The notes under the pieces were generated by a model. That model did not search any database. It saw only the letters and a program-made list of their open reading frames with translations, and was not told the origin of the DNA. Shown here one piece after another: positions 1 to 6,904 of a stretch of DNA of 9,085 nt. Source of the DNA: M30B19 sp041688615 (GTDB taxonomy: Bacteria; Planctomycetota; Planctomycetia; Pirellulales; Pirellulaceae); the NCBI GenBank assembly GCA_041688615.1, contig JBDNHU010000605.1:1-9085 (forward strand), given 5' to 3'. Made by a program: the position numbers and the translations under genes. Position 1 is the first letter of the stretch. The number at the start of each line of letters is the position of its first letter.

Positions 1-61
1 CCTGACAGATGCCAGCAGACAAAAATCCGATAACGGCGATAGTCGCAAGTAAGAAATTCAT
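1..61 (-). CDS. N-terminus of a membrane or exported protein, cut by the window edge
   Basis: Reading leftward from an ATG at 61-59, about 20 codons are visible before the edge. They give a hydrophobic stretch, MNFLLATIAVIGFLSAGICQ, that could be a signal peptide or a first membrane helix. A Shine-Dalgarno-like AAGGGA lies about 8 bases upstream of the ATG on the minus strand, which supports this start. The gene is transcribed divergently from the cytolysin-like gene at 593. Too little is visible to name a family, and it could be a lipoprotein, a secreted protein or a small membrane protein. Confidence 0.45.
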   Translation of the reverse strand, partial: MNFLLATIAVIGFLSAGICQ

Positions 62-592
62 GTGCCGATTCCCTTTCGGAGAATTCTGAGGTAACGCTTA
101 GCTGACAGCACAACTGACGTGGCAAGGTTGCGACGAATCGGAACGATTTGTTCGGCGTGCACCATCTAGGGTAGAAATCTGGACATCGAGTGTACTGGAT
201 TTTTGGCCGGGGAGCTTCCAGCCGTTGTTCGCGTGCGGCGAGCTGCGCAAGAGTAAAACTCGCTTGCCCGAGAAATTTTTCCTATACATTAGCGACGTTC
301 CCGGGTGAAACCGAAGCATTTTAGCATTTTTCAAAAGCTATGCAATTGCGATCGGTATGAGCTGGCTGGCCTTCTGAAACGGGGCTGTCACGTTTCTTTC
401 CCTCCGGGCAAGTTGAGACGAAGTTCTGTAAAAAAAAATTGGATTATCTTTGGCAAACTATATTTTGGACGGAATCAGTGTTGTAGAATCCGGGTTTTCG
501 CGACCGGTAGCTGTCGAGAATCATCACAACGATTCAGGTTCCGTTGCCGAAAAAAAAGGTCATTCCTTGTTTCTTGAGCCTGGAGATTAAAC
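62..592. other. Divergent intergenic region upstream of the cytolysin-like gene
   Basis: No convincing gene is seen in these 531 bases. Short open frames exist on both strands (for example 305-577 plus and 98-334 minus), but they lack ribosome sites, have unnatural composition and match no family I know. The region is AT-rich in its right half, with a run of nine A at 430-438 and eight A at 550-557. A TATATT box at 459-464 resembles a -10 element but has no good -35 at normal spacing. The region presumably holds the promoters of both flanking genes and a long 5' leader for the plus-strand gene. Confidence 0.5.
581..584 (+). promoter_or_regulatory. Ribosome binding site of the cytolysin-like gene
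   Basis: A GGAG motif in cctggagattaaac lies a few bases before the ATG at 593. It supports that start over the overlapping frame at 544 and places the signal peptide at the very N-terminus. Confidence 0.55.
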
Positions 593-2488
593 ATGCGATG
601 TCACATCAAGCCCTTTCAACGGGTCAGTTTCCTTTCTTTCGCGCTGCTGTTTCTAACGTTGGTAACGTTGGTTCAGCCCGCCGTTTCGCTGGCTTTTCAG
701 TTACCCAAACGCCAGCAGGATCGATCTCAATCCAAAGAACGCCCGAAATTGAATGGTCAGGAGTCTGCTAAAGGAAAGGCGACCCAAGAACAGCAATCAG
801 GAAAGAATGGCCCACCGAACAAGAAAGAATTTGATCCTCAGAAGCTGATCAATAATCGTAATACGATCTTTCAAATGGTGCAAAGCGGTGTGCCGACCAA
901 TTCCAGAGTCAATGGTCTGGTTCGATTGTTGCCAGAAGACCAACGTATGAAGTTTCGGATAGCCGCGAAAGGCAAAGGTGACGGTACGTGCGTGATCACG
1001 TCCGAGGTTATTTCAATGCCTCCGCCGAAAATCACAGAAGGCACGCCAAGCGAAAATGGCGACTTCATCTGCACCCCAATTACAGTGGAAGAAACGGTTT
1101 CCAATAAAGAAATTTACATCCTGGGGAATCTGAACAAGCTCTATCCCGGAATGGTTTTGGACGCCAACCAGTTAACTCAAGGTCAATACGTTGACATTCA
1201 GGACAAACGCAATCCGTTTTCGCTGGTTTATGCCAACGGTCCAACGCTGAACGGAAAGTCCTTTGTCAAAGTAGACCGACCTGCGTTCGATACCGTCAAC
1301 GCTGCCCATAACCGGTTGTTGAAACAAGGGATCACGGGCAAAACACCTGCAAATATGACTTACGATGTTGAAAGGGTTTACTCGCTAGAACATTTGAATT
1401 TGAAGATCGGAGCGAATGTCAATTACGCCGCTGCCAGTGTCTCGAGCCAATTCAATATTGATTGGGCGCAGGAAAAATCACGATTGTTGATAACGTTTAA
1501 ACAGATTTTCTACGAACTCCACGCCGAACGAATGGTGGCTGATAAAGTGTTCGCCGAGCGCACCGCCCAGCCCGAAGATGCGTACGTTTCCAGAGTTGCA
1601 TACGGCCGATTATTAATGTTCCTGGTCGAATCCGATACCACCAGCAACGAATTGGAACTGGCTGTCGATGCCGCCGTCAAAGCGGGCATTGGCAGCGCTG
1701 AAGTCACCGTCGACGCCACTTATGAAAAGATCGTCGAGAGTTCAGAGGTTCAAGTGTACGTTCAAGGTGGGTCCGCCGAAGCGGCAGTGGCTTCAATTAT
1801 CAGCGGAGCAGCAGGAATCAAGGAGTACATCAACGATGGTGTAAACTTTGATCCCAATCAAAACCCAGGTAGTCCGATGATCTTTGAAATCACTTACTTG
1901 CAAAGCGGTCTGACTGCAAATGTGATCGCCAGTACCAGCTACGAATACTCGGTTTGTTATTTGAACACCGGCCGATTCAATCTAACGTTGAAGAACATTG
2001 AATGCACAGAAACTCCGTTTGGGAACAAGCACGCCAAACTGTACGGGACGATCACGGTCGGAGCCTATCTGTGGGATCCAGCCTGGGAGACGTTGGTGCT
2101 GATGGAAGGTACGCCTTCGGAAAAAACGATCGTCATCGACGTGCGAAATTTGGGTGCGGAAAAACTTTGGTCACACAGCAAGGAAAATCCGGTCTATCTT
2201 GAAAAGGGGGAACGGGCTTGGATCAATGAAACGTTTCGTGCGACCTATAAAGATCTTAAGGATATTGATTTGGACAAGTCCTACCTTCAAATCACCTTCG
2301 ACCTTTACGAAAAGGATACGGCTCAGAACGACAAAATGGACATCCCAGCCAAGAAAATCTACCTTAGCGATCTGGGAGTTCCGATGGATGCGGGTTCCGA
2401 TCTGGAAAATGCCGTTGATAAGTCCTACAAGTTCAACGACAAGAATAACTTTGATTTCAAGCTGACTTACACAGCGGGGCCAGGCTAA
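593..2488 (+). CDS. Secreted cholesterol-dependent-cytolysin-like (thiol-activated cytolysin family) pore-forming protein
   Basis: The 631-aa product is probably a secreted pore-forming toxin of the CDC/TACY family. These proteins oligomerise on membranes and insert two hairpins per subunit into a large beta-barrel. The start ATG at 593 follows a GGAG at good spacing. Residues 1-34 form a signal peptide (basic start, long Leu/Val/Phe core, likely cut after VSLA), then comes a hydrophilic Lys/Gln-rich linker to about 80. Family signatures I recognise are LYPGMVLDA (183-191), VAYGR (335-339) followed by a Ser/Thr-rich stretch and a helix, VYVQGGS (388-394) holding the Gly-Gly hinge pair, and FEITYL (431-436) preceding the end of the core near 460. 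The order matches perfringolysin-type proteins. The C-terminal 170 residues differ: they are longer than a usual domain 4 and lack the Trp-rich undecapeptide. Only a short ECT at 470-472 recalls its first residues. Membrane target and activity are unknown. Family assignment is strong; toxin function is inferred. Confidence 0.85.
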   Translation: MRCHIKPFQRVSFLSFALLFLTLVTLVQPAVSLAFQLPKRQQDRSQSKERPKLNGQESAKGKATQEQQSGKNGPPNKKEFDPQKLINNRNTIFQMVQSGVPTNSRVNGLVRLLPEDQRMKFRIAAKGKGDGTCVITSEVISMPPPKITEGTPSENGDFICTPITVEETVSNKEIYILGNLNKLYPGMVLDANQLTQGQYVDIQDKRNPFSLVYANGPTLNGKSFVKVDRPAFDTVNAAHNRLLKQGITGKTPANMTYDVERVYSLEHLNLKIGANVNYAAASVSSQFNIDWAQEKSRLLITFKQIFYELHAERMVADKVFAERTAQPEDAYVSRVAYGRLLMFLVESDTTSNELELAVDAAVKAGIGSAEVTVDATYEKIVESSEVQVYVQGGSAEAAVASIISGAAGIKEYINDGVNFDPNQNPGSPMIFEITYLQSGLTANVIASTSYEYSVCYLNTGRFNLTLKNIECTETPFGNKHAKLYGTITVGAYLWDPAWETLVLMEGTPSEKTIVIDVRNLGAEKLWSHSKENPVYLEKGERAWINETFRATYKDLKDIDLDKSYLQITFDLYEKDTAQNDKMDIPAKKIYLSDLGVPMDAGSDLENAVDKSYKFNDKNNFDFKLTYTAGPG

Positions 2489-2715
2489 GAGTCCGATTGC
2501 AAAAGTCAAAGAACCAGTTTTGTGAAATCCCGTGTGTGTTGCAAACTTCTCAACACCGCCGTGGCAGACTGGTGCTTTGTTCCGATTCGATTTTAGGAGG
2601 AGCCGTTTTGGCGTTAGGCGCGGTTTCTTCGAAACAACCGGGGCGAGTGCTGAAATGGTCGATTTGGCCAGCCGTGATGCCGGAACGGCATTGTCGGCTG
2701 GTGCGAATCCCTTGA

Positions 2716-3060
2716 CGATCGGTCCCCGAACGAACCGTGGACTTGGCCGTGATTCCAAGCAATGAGTTTTCGATTTGGCTCGTAACCAAACGTCATTACT
2801 TCGTGAAACTATCCGACAAGGGCGAATTGCAAACCGACGGTGTTGCACCGGGACAATACGACTTGGTGACCCAGTGGTACGAACAACCGGTTGGTTGCCT
2901 AGTAGTTGCCTGGTAGTTGCCTGGTAGTTGCCTGGTGGAAACCATCGGGTACTGACTTGTGCCAATCACGATGGAAGGTGATCCAGACGCTACGAGTGTC
3001 AAAGATTTCGGCGAGCTTGTTGTCAAGTGTCGCATCGGCCCGTGTGTCGAGTCACAAAAC
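2716..3060 (+). pseudogene. Decayed gene, probably a carboxypeptidase-regulatory-like domain protein
   Basis: One plus-strand frame reads protein-like text across this stretch but is broken by stops: TGA at 2713-2715, TAG at 2914-2916 and TGA at 2953-2955. The segment from 2749 gives IPSNEFSIWLVTKRHYFVKL, then a DKGELQTDGVAPGQYDLV core that resembles the 'DG.F...VPPG.Y.L' signature of carboxypeptidase-regulatory-like (transthyretin-like) domains. It continues as GCLVETIG and MEGDPDATSVKDFGELVVKC after the repeat. The same frame is open upstream from 2497 to 2712, which may be its N-terminal part, and runs to a stop at 3109-3111. The TAG lies inside an 11-bp repeat array; removing three units (33 bases) would join the halves in frame. 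Family recognition is tentative and the frame continuity is what I see. It could instead be several unrelated short open stretches. Confidence 0.4.
2894..2937 (+). repeat. 11-bp tandem repeat, four copies
   Basis: Four consecutive units of GTTGCCTGGTA lie at 2894-2904, 2905-2915, 2916-2926 and 2927-2937. The first has A for G at its eighth base and the last ends in G. The perfect 10-bp palindrome CAACCGGTTG (2884-2893) abuts the array on its left. In the frame of the decayed gene the array introduces a TAG stop. The unit length equals about one helical turn, but no binding function is known to me. Confidence 0.9.
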
Positions 3061-3061
3061 G

Positions 3062-3757
3062 TTAGTGGCCACAGGTTGGGGCGGCATCCCCCAGCGCTGC
3101 TCGTCGACTAGGGGACATCGGACGAATATCGCAACCCCCGGCGACATCGTTGACATCGTTGACTTTCAACTGCCCGAAGGCGAACTCCATCGGAATGTGC
3201 GGTTGCGGAGCGTCGCCGCAGGGGAACACCCAATGCTTCTCAGAGACCTCGACATGACAGCAATGGACACCGCCACCCTCTTGTCCCTGCGGAACTTCTT
3301 CCCACCCGAGTTGAGTCGCAATTTGCGGAACTTTGTCAAAGGTGGATTTGGTTCGAGGTGACTCATCACGCAGATCGATTCCAAAGTGATCGACAAACGG
3401 GCGTTTACGACGATTCTCGCACGTCTCAGCCAACTCATCTTCAGCGACAACGATTGAAGAGAAAATTAGGTTGACACCGCCCGGAAAGAGGTACTTCACG
3501 AAACCTTGCTTCGCGTGGTCCAGCTTGCAGTCCGCAGCTTCCAATTGTTGCCTGGGAAGTTTGGCGGTATCGTCCACCTTCACATGAATGTGCAGCGATT
3601 CGCAACATGATATTGCATCCGCGAACGCAAAACCATCTGCGAACAAGTCGAAGCAACGCTTCTGCTCGCAAGCATTGATCAGTTCCAACTGCAGTAACAG
3701 ATCCGTTGCCGCCTGAGTCACAGAAATCTGAGGGAAAGAAAAGGTTTCAGACATCAT
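3062..3757 (-). CDS. Conserved hypothetical protein, about 230 aa
   Basis: I do not recognise a named family. The middle and C-terminal parts look like a well-folded globular protein: GFVKYLFPGGVNLIFSSI (85-102), KRPFVDHFGIDLRDE (118-132) and GVHCCHVEVSEKHWVFP (163-179), followed by PMEFAFGQLKV and GGCDIRP. Alternating beta-rich stretches with conserved-looking His, Cys and Trp residues recall small vicinal-oxygen-chelate-type proteins, but this is only a shape impression. Two ATGs are adjacent (3757 and 3754). The AGGT at 3764-3761 is three bases from the first and six from the second, so MSETFSF (3754) is the likelier start. The last 15 or so residues after IRPMSP look unconserved and overlap the decayed plus-strand gene, so the original stop may have been lost. 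A palindromic operator-like site lies upstream. Confidence 0.65.
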   Translation of the reverse strand: MMSETFSFPQISVTQAATDLLLQLELINACEQKRCFDLFADGFAFADAISCCESLHIHVKVDDTAKLPRQQLEAADCKLDHAKQGFVKYLFPGGVNLIFSSIVVAEDELAETCENRRKRPFVDHFGIDLRDESPRTKSTFDKVPQIATQLGWEEVPQGQEGGGVHCCHVEVSEKHWVFPCGDAPQPHIPMEFAFGQLKVNDVNDVAGGCDIRPMSPSRRAALGDAAPTCGH

Positions 3758-3800
3758 CGCACCTGAGGAACATAGGTAGGGGAAGGGCCTTTTGTAAAAT

Positions 3801-3824
3801 ACATTCTTACGTTCGTATGAATGT
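3801..3824. promoter_or_regulatory. 24-bp operator-like palindrome
   Basis: ACATTCTTACG and CGTATGAATGT are inverted copies separated by TT, with one mismatched pair in eleven. The loop of two bases makes an RNA hairpin unlikely and a dimeric repressor site likely. It sits 44-47 bases upstream of the start codon of the minus-strand hypothetical gene and overlaps the spacer and -10 of the candidate promoter there. The regulator is not in the window. Confidence 0.6.
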
Positions 3825-3831
3825 CCGTCAA
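3804..3831 (-). promoter_or_regulatory. Candidate sigma-70-type promoter of the 3062-3757 gene
   Basis: On the minus strand TTGACG (3831-3826) is followed after 16 bases by TAAGAA (3809-3804). The -35 matches consensus in five of six bases; the -10 is weak. Transcription would begin near 3797, giving a leader of about 40 bases. The overlap with the palindrome supports a regulated promoter. Box matching alone is weak evidence. Confidence 0.35.
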
Positions 3832-4414
3832 TCCCAGGCGAGGCTTCGTGCTCGGTGGAAGGACTAATTCGATGCAGGACGGCTGTCTAAATTACAAAAA
3901 AAACAGACCCCGCGTTCTCGGCTTTTCTACAAATGTTGTCAATATTACGGCGAAGCGAATCGTAGACTAGCTTCCCATCATGTGCAGTCGCAAGCCAATC
4001 GGCGTCAAAGAGAATTCGCAATTGATGGGACATCGCCCCAACTTGTTGCTAAAAAAGAGTCAAGAGTTCGGAAATGTTTAGCGTTCCAGATGGCACTGCA
4101 CGCACGATCTATAATCACAGCGGCTAAGTTTGACTTTTCAATCCTAGGGGGCCTGGGTGAGGCCAAGATCTCGCAGTTTGCATATCGGAGCGAGTCATTT
4201 CCGAATAGCCTTTCCGCCAAGCGTGTGTCCGAAAATCCACTCGCTCCCCAAATGAGGTTGTGTGCTGACGTGCATGCCACTGAAGGTGATCGACTTTGTT
4301 ACTAAGCGATAATCGTGTTTGAAGGTGGGAACTACGCTTGGGCATCAGGGCGTAAAAGTCAACCGCGATCGTGTCCCGCGGGCACAAGCCGGGGGCCATC
4401 CAAGGGTTGATTGC
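3832..4414. other. Intergenic stretch without a convincing gene
   Basis: About 580 bases lie between the kinase-like gene and the hypothetical gene. The longest open frames are 4005-4280 minus (91 codons, GTG start, no ribosome site), 4124-4399 minus and 3982-4305 plus. They overlap one another and match nothing I know. The 4005-4280 minus frame has the most protein-like composition and could be a remnant. I see no tRNA cloverleaf. An A-rich run lies near 3896-3904. Confidence 0.4.
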
Positions 4415-5917
4415 CTACAGATGTTTGGCGAATTGCATGACATCGGGTATGTCGACCACAAGGTCACGTTCCTCATCCGAAAGTGGCTCGTTGTTCGCGA
4501 TTTGATGTTCTAAGACTTGGATGTCGGCATCCGATGCGTCGTTGCCTTGATTCGCTCGGTCGGCAACACGTTTCCGCAACGTTTGCACATCACTTTGGCA
4601 GTCAAGGATGGCAAAACAGACGCCTTCTTTTTCGGCAAGGTCGCGAAATCGCTGTCGGTCCGCTTGTTTTAGAAACGTCGCGTCAACGATCACGCTGTAC
4701 CCGGCTGCCAACACGCCGCGGGCTAGTTCGTGAAGCCGAAGATAGGTTCGTTTGTTGGAATCATCGCTGTAAAGCTTGCTGGTTAATTCCGCTGCCGGTC
4801 GCATGTGCGGCAACAAACCGAACATCCGTTTGCGTTCAATGTCGCTGCGCAGTCGGATAGCATCACGGCGTTGAATGACGTTTTGGCTGAGAGTCGTTTT
4901 GCCGCTGCCACTCAAACCGTGCGTGATCCAAAGCTGCGGAACGTCACCAAGTGTGAACTGATGGGCTAACGCGACGTGCTTGTTCGTGTCGACCTGGTCG
5001 TCTCGCATCGACGCCGCTAATGCTCGGACCAGGGACCGATAAACCAAAAACAATCGCAGCAGATGAAGCGAGTCATAGTCGCCGGTTCGTTCGAGGTAAG
5101 CGTTCGTGAAACGGCGAGACAGATCCAGACGGTTATGTGCGGCAAAGTCCATCGCAAGAAACGCAGCGTCGCTTAGCGTGTCGATCCAACGCAGGTGTTC
5201 GTTGAATTCGATGCCGTCAAAGGGTACCAGCTGATTTTCCCAATGCACTACATTGGCCAAGTGTAGATCGCCGTGGCATTCACGAACGAACCCGGCCGCA
5301 ACGCGATCGTCGATGCTGGTGAACGATCGTCCGAAGAAATCATCCAACCAGTCACCCAAAACGTCCAGCTTCGTAGACGCTTTGTGATTCGCAGTCGATG
5401 CGAGCGTCCGGATAATCTGGCCTGCATTTTCTCGCAAGAACTCTGGCCATCCCGCAGCAACACCATTTTTTCCAACACTGGCTTTTTGATGAAAGCCGGC
5501 GACCGTCGCGGCCAGCTGATCCACCTCGGAGGTCGTCAACTTTCCCGATCCGATTCGTTGGCTTAACAACGCGTCATCAGGAAATCGCCGCATCTTCACG
5601 GCATACTCAATCGTTTCACCGCTGCCTTGGATTTCGATCCCGTCGTCGGAGCGCGTCACCGGTACAACGCCAAGATACAGGTCTTGGACAAAGCGGCGAT
5701 CTAAGCGGATTTCTTCGTCACAGAAATGTTTCCGAAGTCGGAGTGTGCTGTAGTCTAGGAAGTCGGTCTTGATCGCCTGCTTGATCTTGTAAGAAAAATC
5801 GCCAGCCAAGAAGATGATAGAAATATGGGTTTGGTGAACTTCAACGGGTGCCTTTACCGCGTGCGGATAGGCATCGGGGCGTCGCAAGTCGGCGATCAAT
5901 CTCTGGTTGGTCAACAT
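4415..5917 (-). CDS. Two-domain kinase-like protein: aminoglycoside-phosphotransferase-like domain plus P-loop AAA/kinase domain
   Basis: The 500-aa product joins two ATP-using folds. Residues about 15-300 form a phosphotransferase-like domain: a conserved YKIKQAIKTDFLDYSTL stretch (43-59), the catalytic-loop motif HGDLHLANV (215-223) with the expected Asp and Asn, and FDGIEFN (233-239) in place of the metal-binding DFG-type Asp. Residues about 327-500 form a P-loop kinase domain: Walker A GLSGSGKTT (334-342), SDIERKR (358-364), and VDATFLKQADRQRF (411-424) typical of polynucleotide/zeta-type small kinases. The layout and length match the widespread 'bifunctional aminoglycoside phosphotransferase/ATP-binding protein' family (COG2187 plus COG0645), whose substrate is, to my knowledge, undefined. 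It is probably cytoplasmic, as no signal peptide or membrane segment is seen. The ATG at 5917 has no strong ribosome site. The gene stands alone. Drug resistance should not be assumed from the fold. Confidence 0.85.
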   Translation of the reverse strand: MLTNQRLIADLRRPDAYPHAVKAPVEVHQTHISIIFLAGDFSYKIKQAIKTDFLDYSTLRLRKHFCDEEIRLDRRFVQDLYLGVVPVTRSDDGIEIQGSGETIEYAVKMRRFPDDALLSQRIGSGKLTTSEVDQLAATVAGFHQKASVGKNGVAAGWPEFLRENAGQIIRTLASTANHKASTKLDVLGDWLDDFFGRSFTSIDDRVAAGFVRECHGDLHLANVVHWENQLVPFDGIEFNEHLRWIDTLSDAAFLAMDFAAHNRLDLSRRFTNAYLERTGDYDSLHLLRLFLVYRSLVRALAASMRDDQVDTNKHVALAHQFTLGDVPQLWITHGLSGSGKTTLSQNVIQRRDAIRLRSDIERKRMFGLLPHMRPAAELTSKLYSDDSNKRTYLRLHELARGVLAAGYSVIVDATFLKQADRQRFRDLAEKEGVCFAILDCQSDVQTLRKRVADRANQGNDASDADIQVLEHQIANNEPLSDEERDLVVDIPDVMQFAKHL

Positions 5918-6078
5918 CAGTGGTTCTCAATGAGGCTTGCGTCGCCGCCGCCGATCTCCGTTGAAACTTGAGGTGTTGGGTGGGTGTGGTGATCGAGATC
6001 GTGGTAGATCTCTAGCTGGATTTTCAGCATCGAAGCGGGATCTTGTAGTCGATCTTGCGAACGATCTTTTTGACAAAA

Positions 6079-6105
6079 ATCTTAGGCAAAAACGACTACA
6101 GTCAA
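6079..6105 (-). promoter_or_regulatory. Weak candidate promoter upstream of the kinase-like gene
   Basis: In the 222-base gap before the kinase-like gene the minus strand has TTGACT (6105-6100), a 15-base spacer and TAAGAT (6084-6079). The spacing is shorter than ideal and the leader would be about 150 bases. This is a box match only. Confidence 0.22.
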
Positions 6106-6139
6106 ACGCACGGTCGAATCGGAACCAATCATCAACGCA

Positions 6140-6529
6140 TCAAAATCCATATCGACGGTAACCGCGGTTCCCAAACTGGCTAGTTCCAAAGTTGATACTG
6201 AAACTGCCACGCGACGGATAGTTGTAGTTGCCATAGCGGCGGTTATACCGGTTGCTCAGCGGATAGTTGGTGTAACTTGAATAGACGTTCTGAGCCGGAT
6301 AGCGATAGCCGCTATAATTGCCGTAGCCCAGCGGATAGCTGGTGAAAGGTGTGTACGTCCGAGTGCGGAAGGTGGGATTTGAGTAAACGGTTGCGCGATT
6401 CGCGGGATAGCTGTAGTACGATGGGGTTGGGCGATAGTTTCGACGGGCTTGGGCTTGGGCTTGGGTGGCGTCCAGTATCGTAATGGATACCGCAACAATT
6501 AAGGCTACTTGTAAAAGTCTTGTACTCAT
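6140..6529 (-). CDS. Small exported Tyr/Arg/Asn-rich protein
   Basis: The ATG at 6529 is preferred over the upstream one at 6589 because it opens directly into a signal peptide: MSTRLLQVALIVAVSITIL then ATQAQAQA, with likely cleavage after AQA near residue 28. A purine-rich GAGAAAGAAA precedes it. The mature part (about 100 residues) is low-complexity: 20 of the last 99 residues are Tyr, with many Arg, Asn, Ser, Pro and Gly in repeats like YSSYTNYP, NRYNRRYGNYNYP and NRGYRRYGF. There is no Cys in the product and no recognisable enzymatic motif. Short secreted proteins of this kind are frequent in planctomycetes, where a cell-surface or matrix role is plausible but unproven. It is a single gene with its own leader. 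Confidence 0.7.
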   Translation of the reverse strand: MSTRLLQVALIVAVSITILDATQAQAQARRNYRPTPSYYSYPANRATVYSNPTFRTRTYTPFTSYPLGYGNYSGYRYPAQNVYSSYTNYPLSNRYNRRYGNYNYPSRGSFSINFGTSQFGNRGYRRYGF

Positions 6530-6904
6530 TTTTATTTCTTTCTCAAAAGTGATGGACAATCGCGAAGGTCTGAATGACCCTGGCATCAACGCCTAGCCAA
6601 CAGGCTTGGGGCTGACCAATTAATCTTATCCTTGCCCAGCAATGTTAGAATCGATGGAACGATGAGAACGACTTGGTGGATTTCACCACCACCAGAATCA
6701 TAGGTTCGGGCGATGGGTATCTGTGGTTGGTTCTGCGGCAGTATTTCTGTTGCTAAATCGATGTTCAAGGGCCCGATGTCCAAGGGCACGATGTCACAGG
6801 ATAATAATCAAGGTGCCGGGCGGTTGGTCACGTCACGATGTAAGCCCACATAGAAGCGACCCGCAGGAAGACGATTTCAATCGTGGGCGTGGAAAAATTG
6901 GTGT
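6530..6904. other. Intergenic region with short repeats
   Basis: These 375 bases separate the Tyr-rich gene from the helical-bundle gene. A minus-strand open frame of 67 codons (6586-6789) exists, but its start lies in a tandem repeat, it has no ribosome site and its sequence is unfamiliar, so I do not call it a gene. The perfect palindrome ACGATTTCAATCGT (6871-6884) lies just downstream of the bundle gene's stop. It lacks a T-run and is a poor terminator candidate. Confidence 0.4.
6759..6803. repeat. 15-bp imperfect tandem repeat
   Basis: Units beginning CGATGT repeat every 15 bases: CGATGTTCAAGGGCC (6759-6773), CGATGTCCAAGGGCA (6774-6788), then a degenerate third unit CGATGTCACAGG. The first two differ at two positions. 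The 15-base unit would keep a reading frame, but no gene is supported here. Confidence 0.75.

Noticed and set aside
305..577. 90-codon plus-strand frame upstream of the cytolysin-like gene
   Set aside because: It starts with GTG without a ribosome site, is rich in Cys/Arg with no recognisable pattern, and covers A-tracts typical of non-coding DNA.
2002..2100. ECT at residues 470-472 as the start of the CDC undecapeptide
   Set aside because: The Trp-rich continuation is missing and the position is about 160 residues from the C-terminus instead of about 40, so the match is a coincidence.
2171..2965. 264-codon open frame on the minus strand
   Set aside because: It lies antisense to the 3' end of the cytolysin-like gene, reads the 11-bp repeat as QATTRQLLGN-type text, and has no domain or ribosome site.
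2906..3361. 151-codon open frame on the plus strand
   Set aside because: Antisense shadow of the conserved hypothetical gene at 3062-3757, whose minus-strand translation is far more protein-like.
4005..4280. 91-codon minus-strand frame in the 580-bp gap
   Set aside because: It has a GTG start, no ribosome site and overlapping alternatives in other frames. The composition is plausible but no family is recognised, so it is at most a remnant.
6530..6589. Upstream ATG (6589) for the Tyr-rich protein
   Set aside because: The extra 20 residues would bury the signal peptide. The ATG at 6529 opens directly into it.
6871..6884. Palindrome ACGATTTCAATCGT as a terminator
   Set aside because: The arms are only six bases, with a two-base loop and no following T-run on the minus strand.
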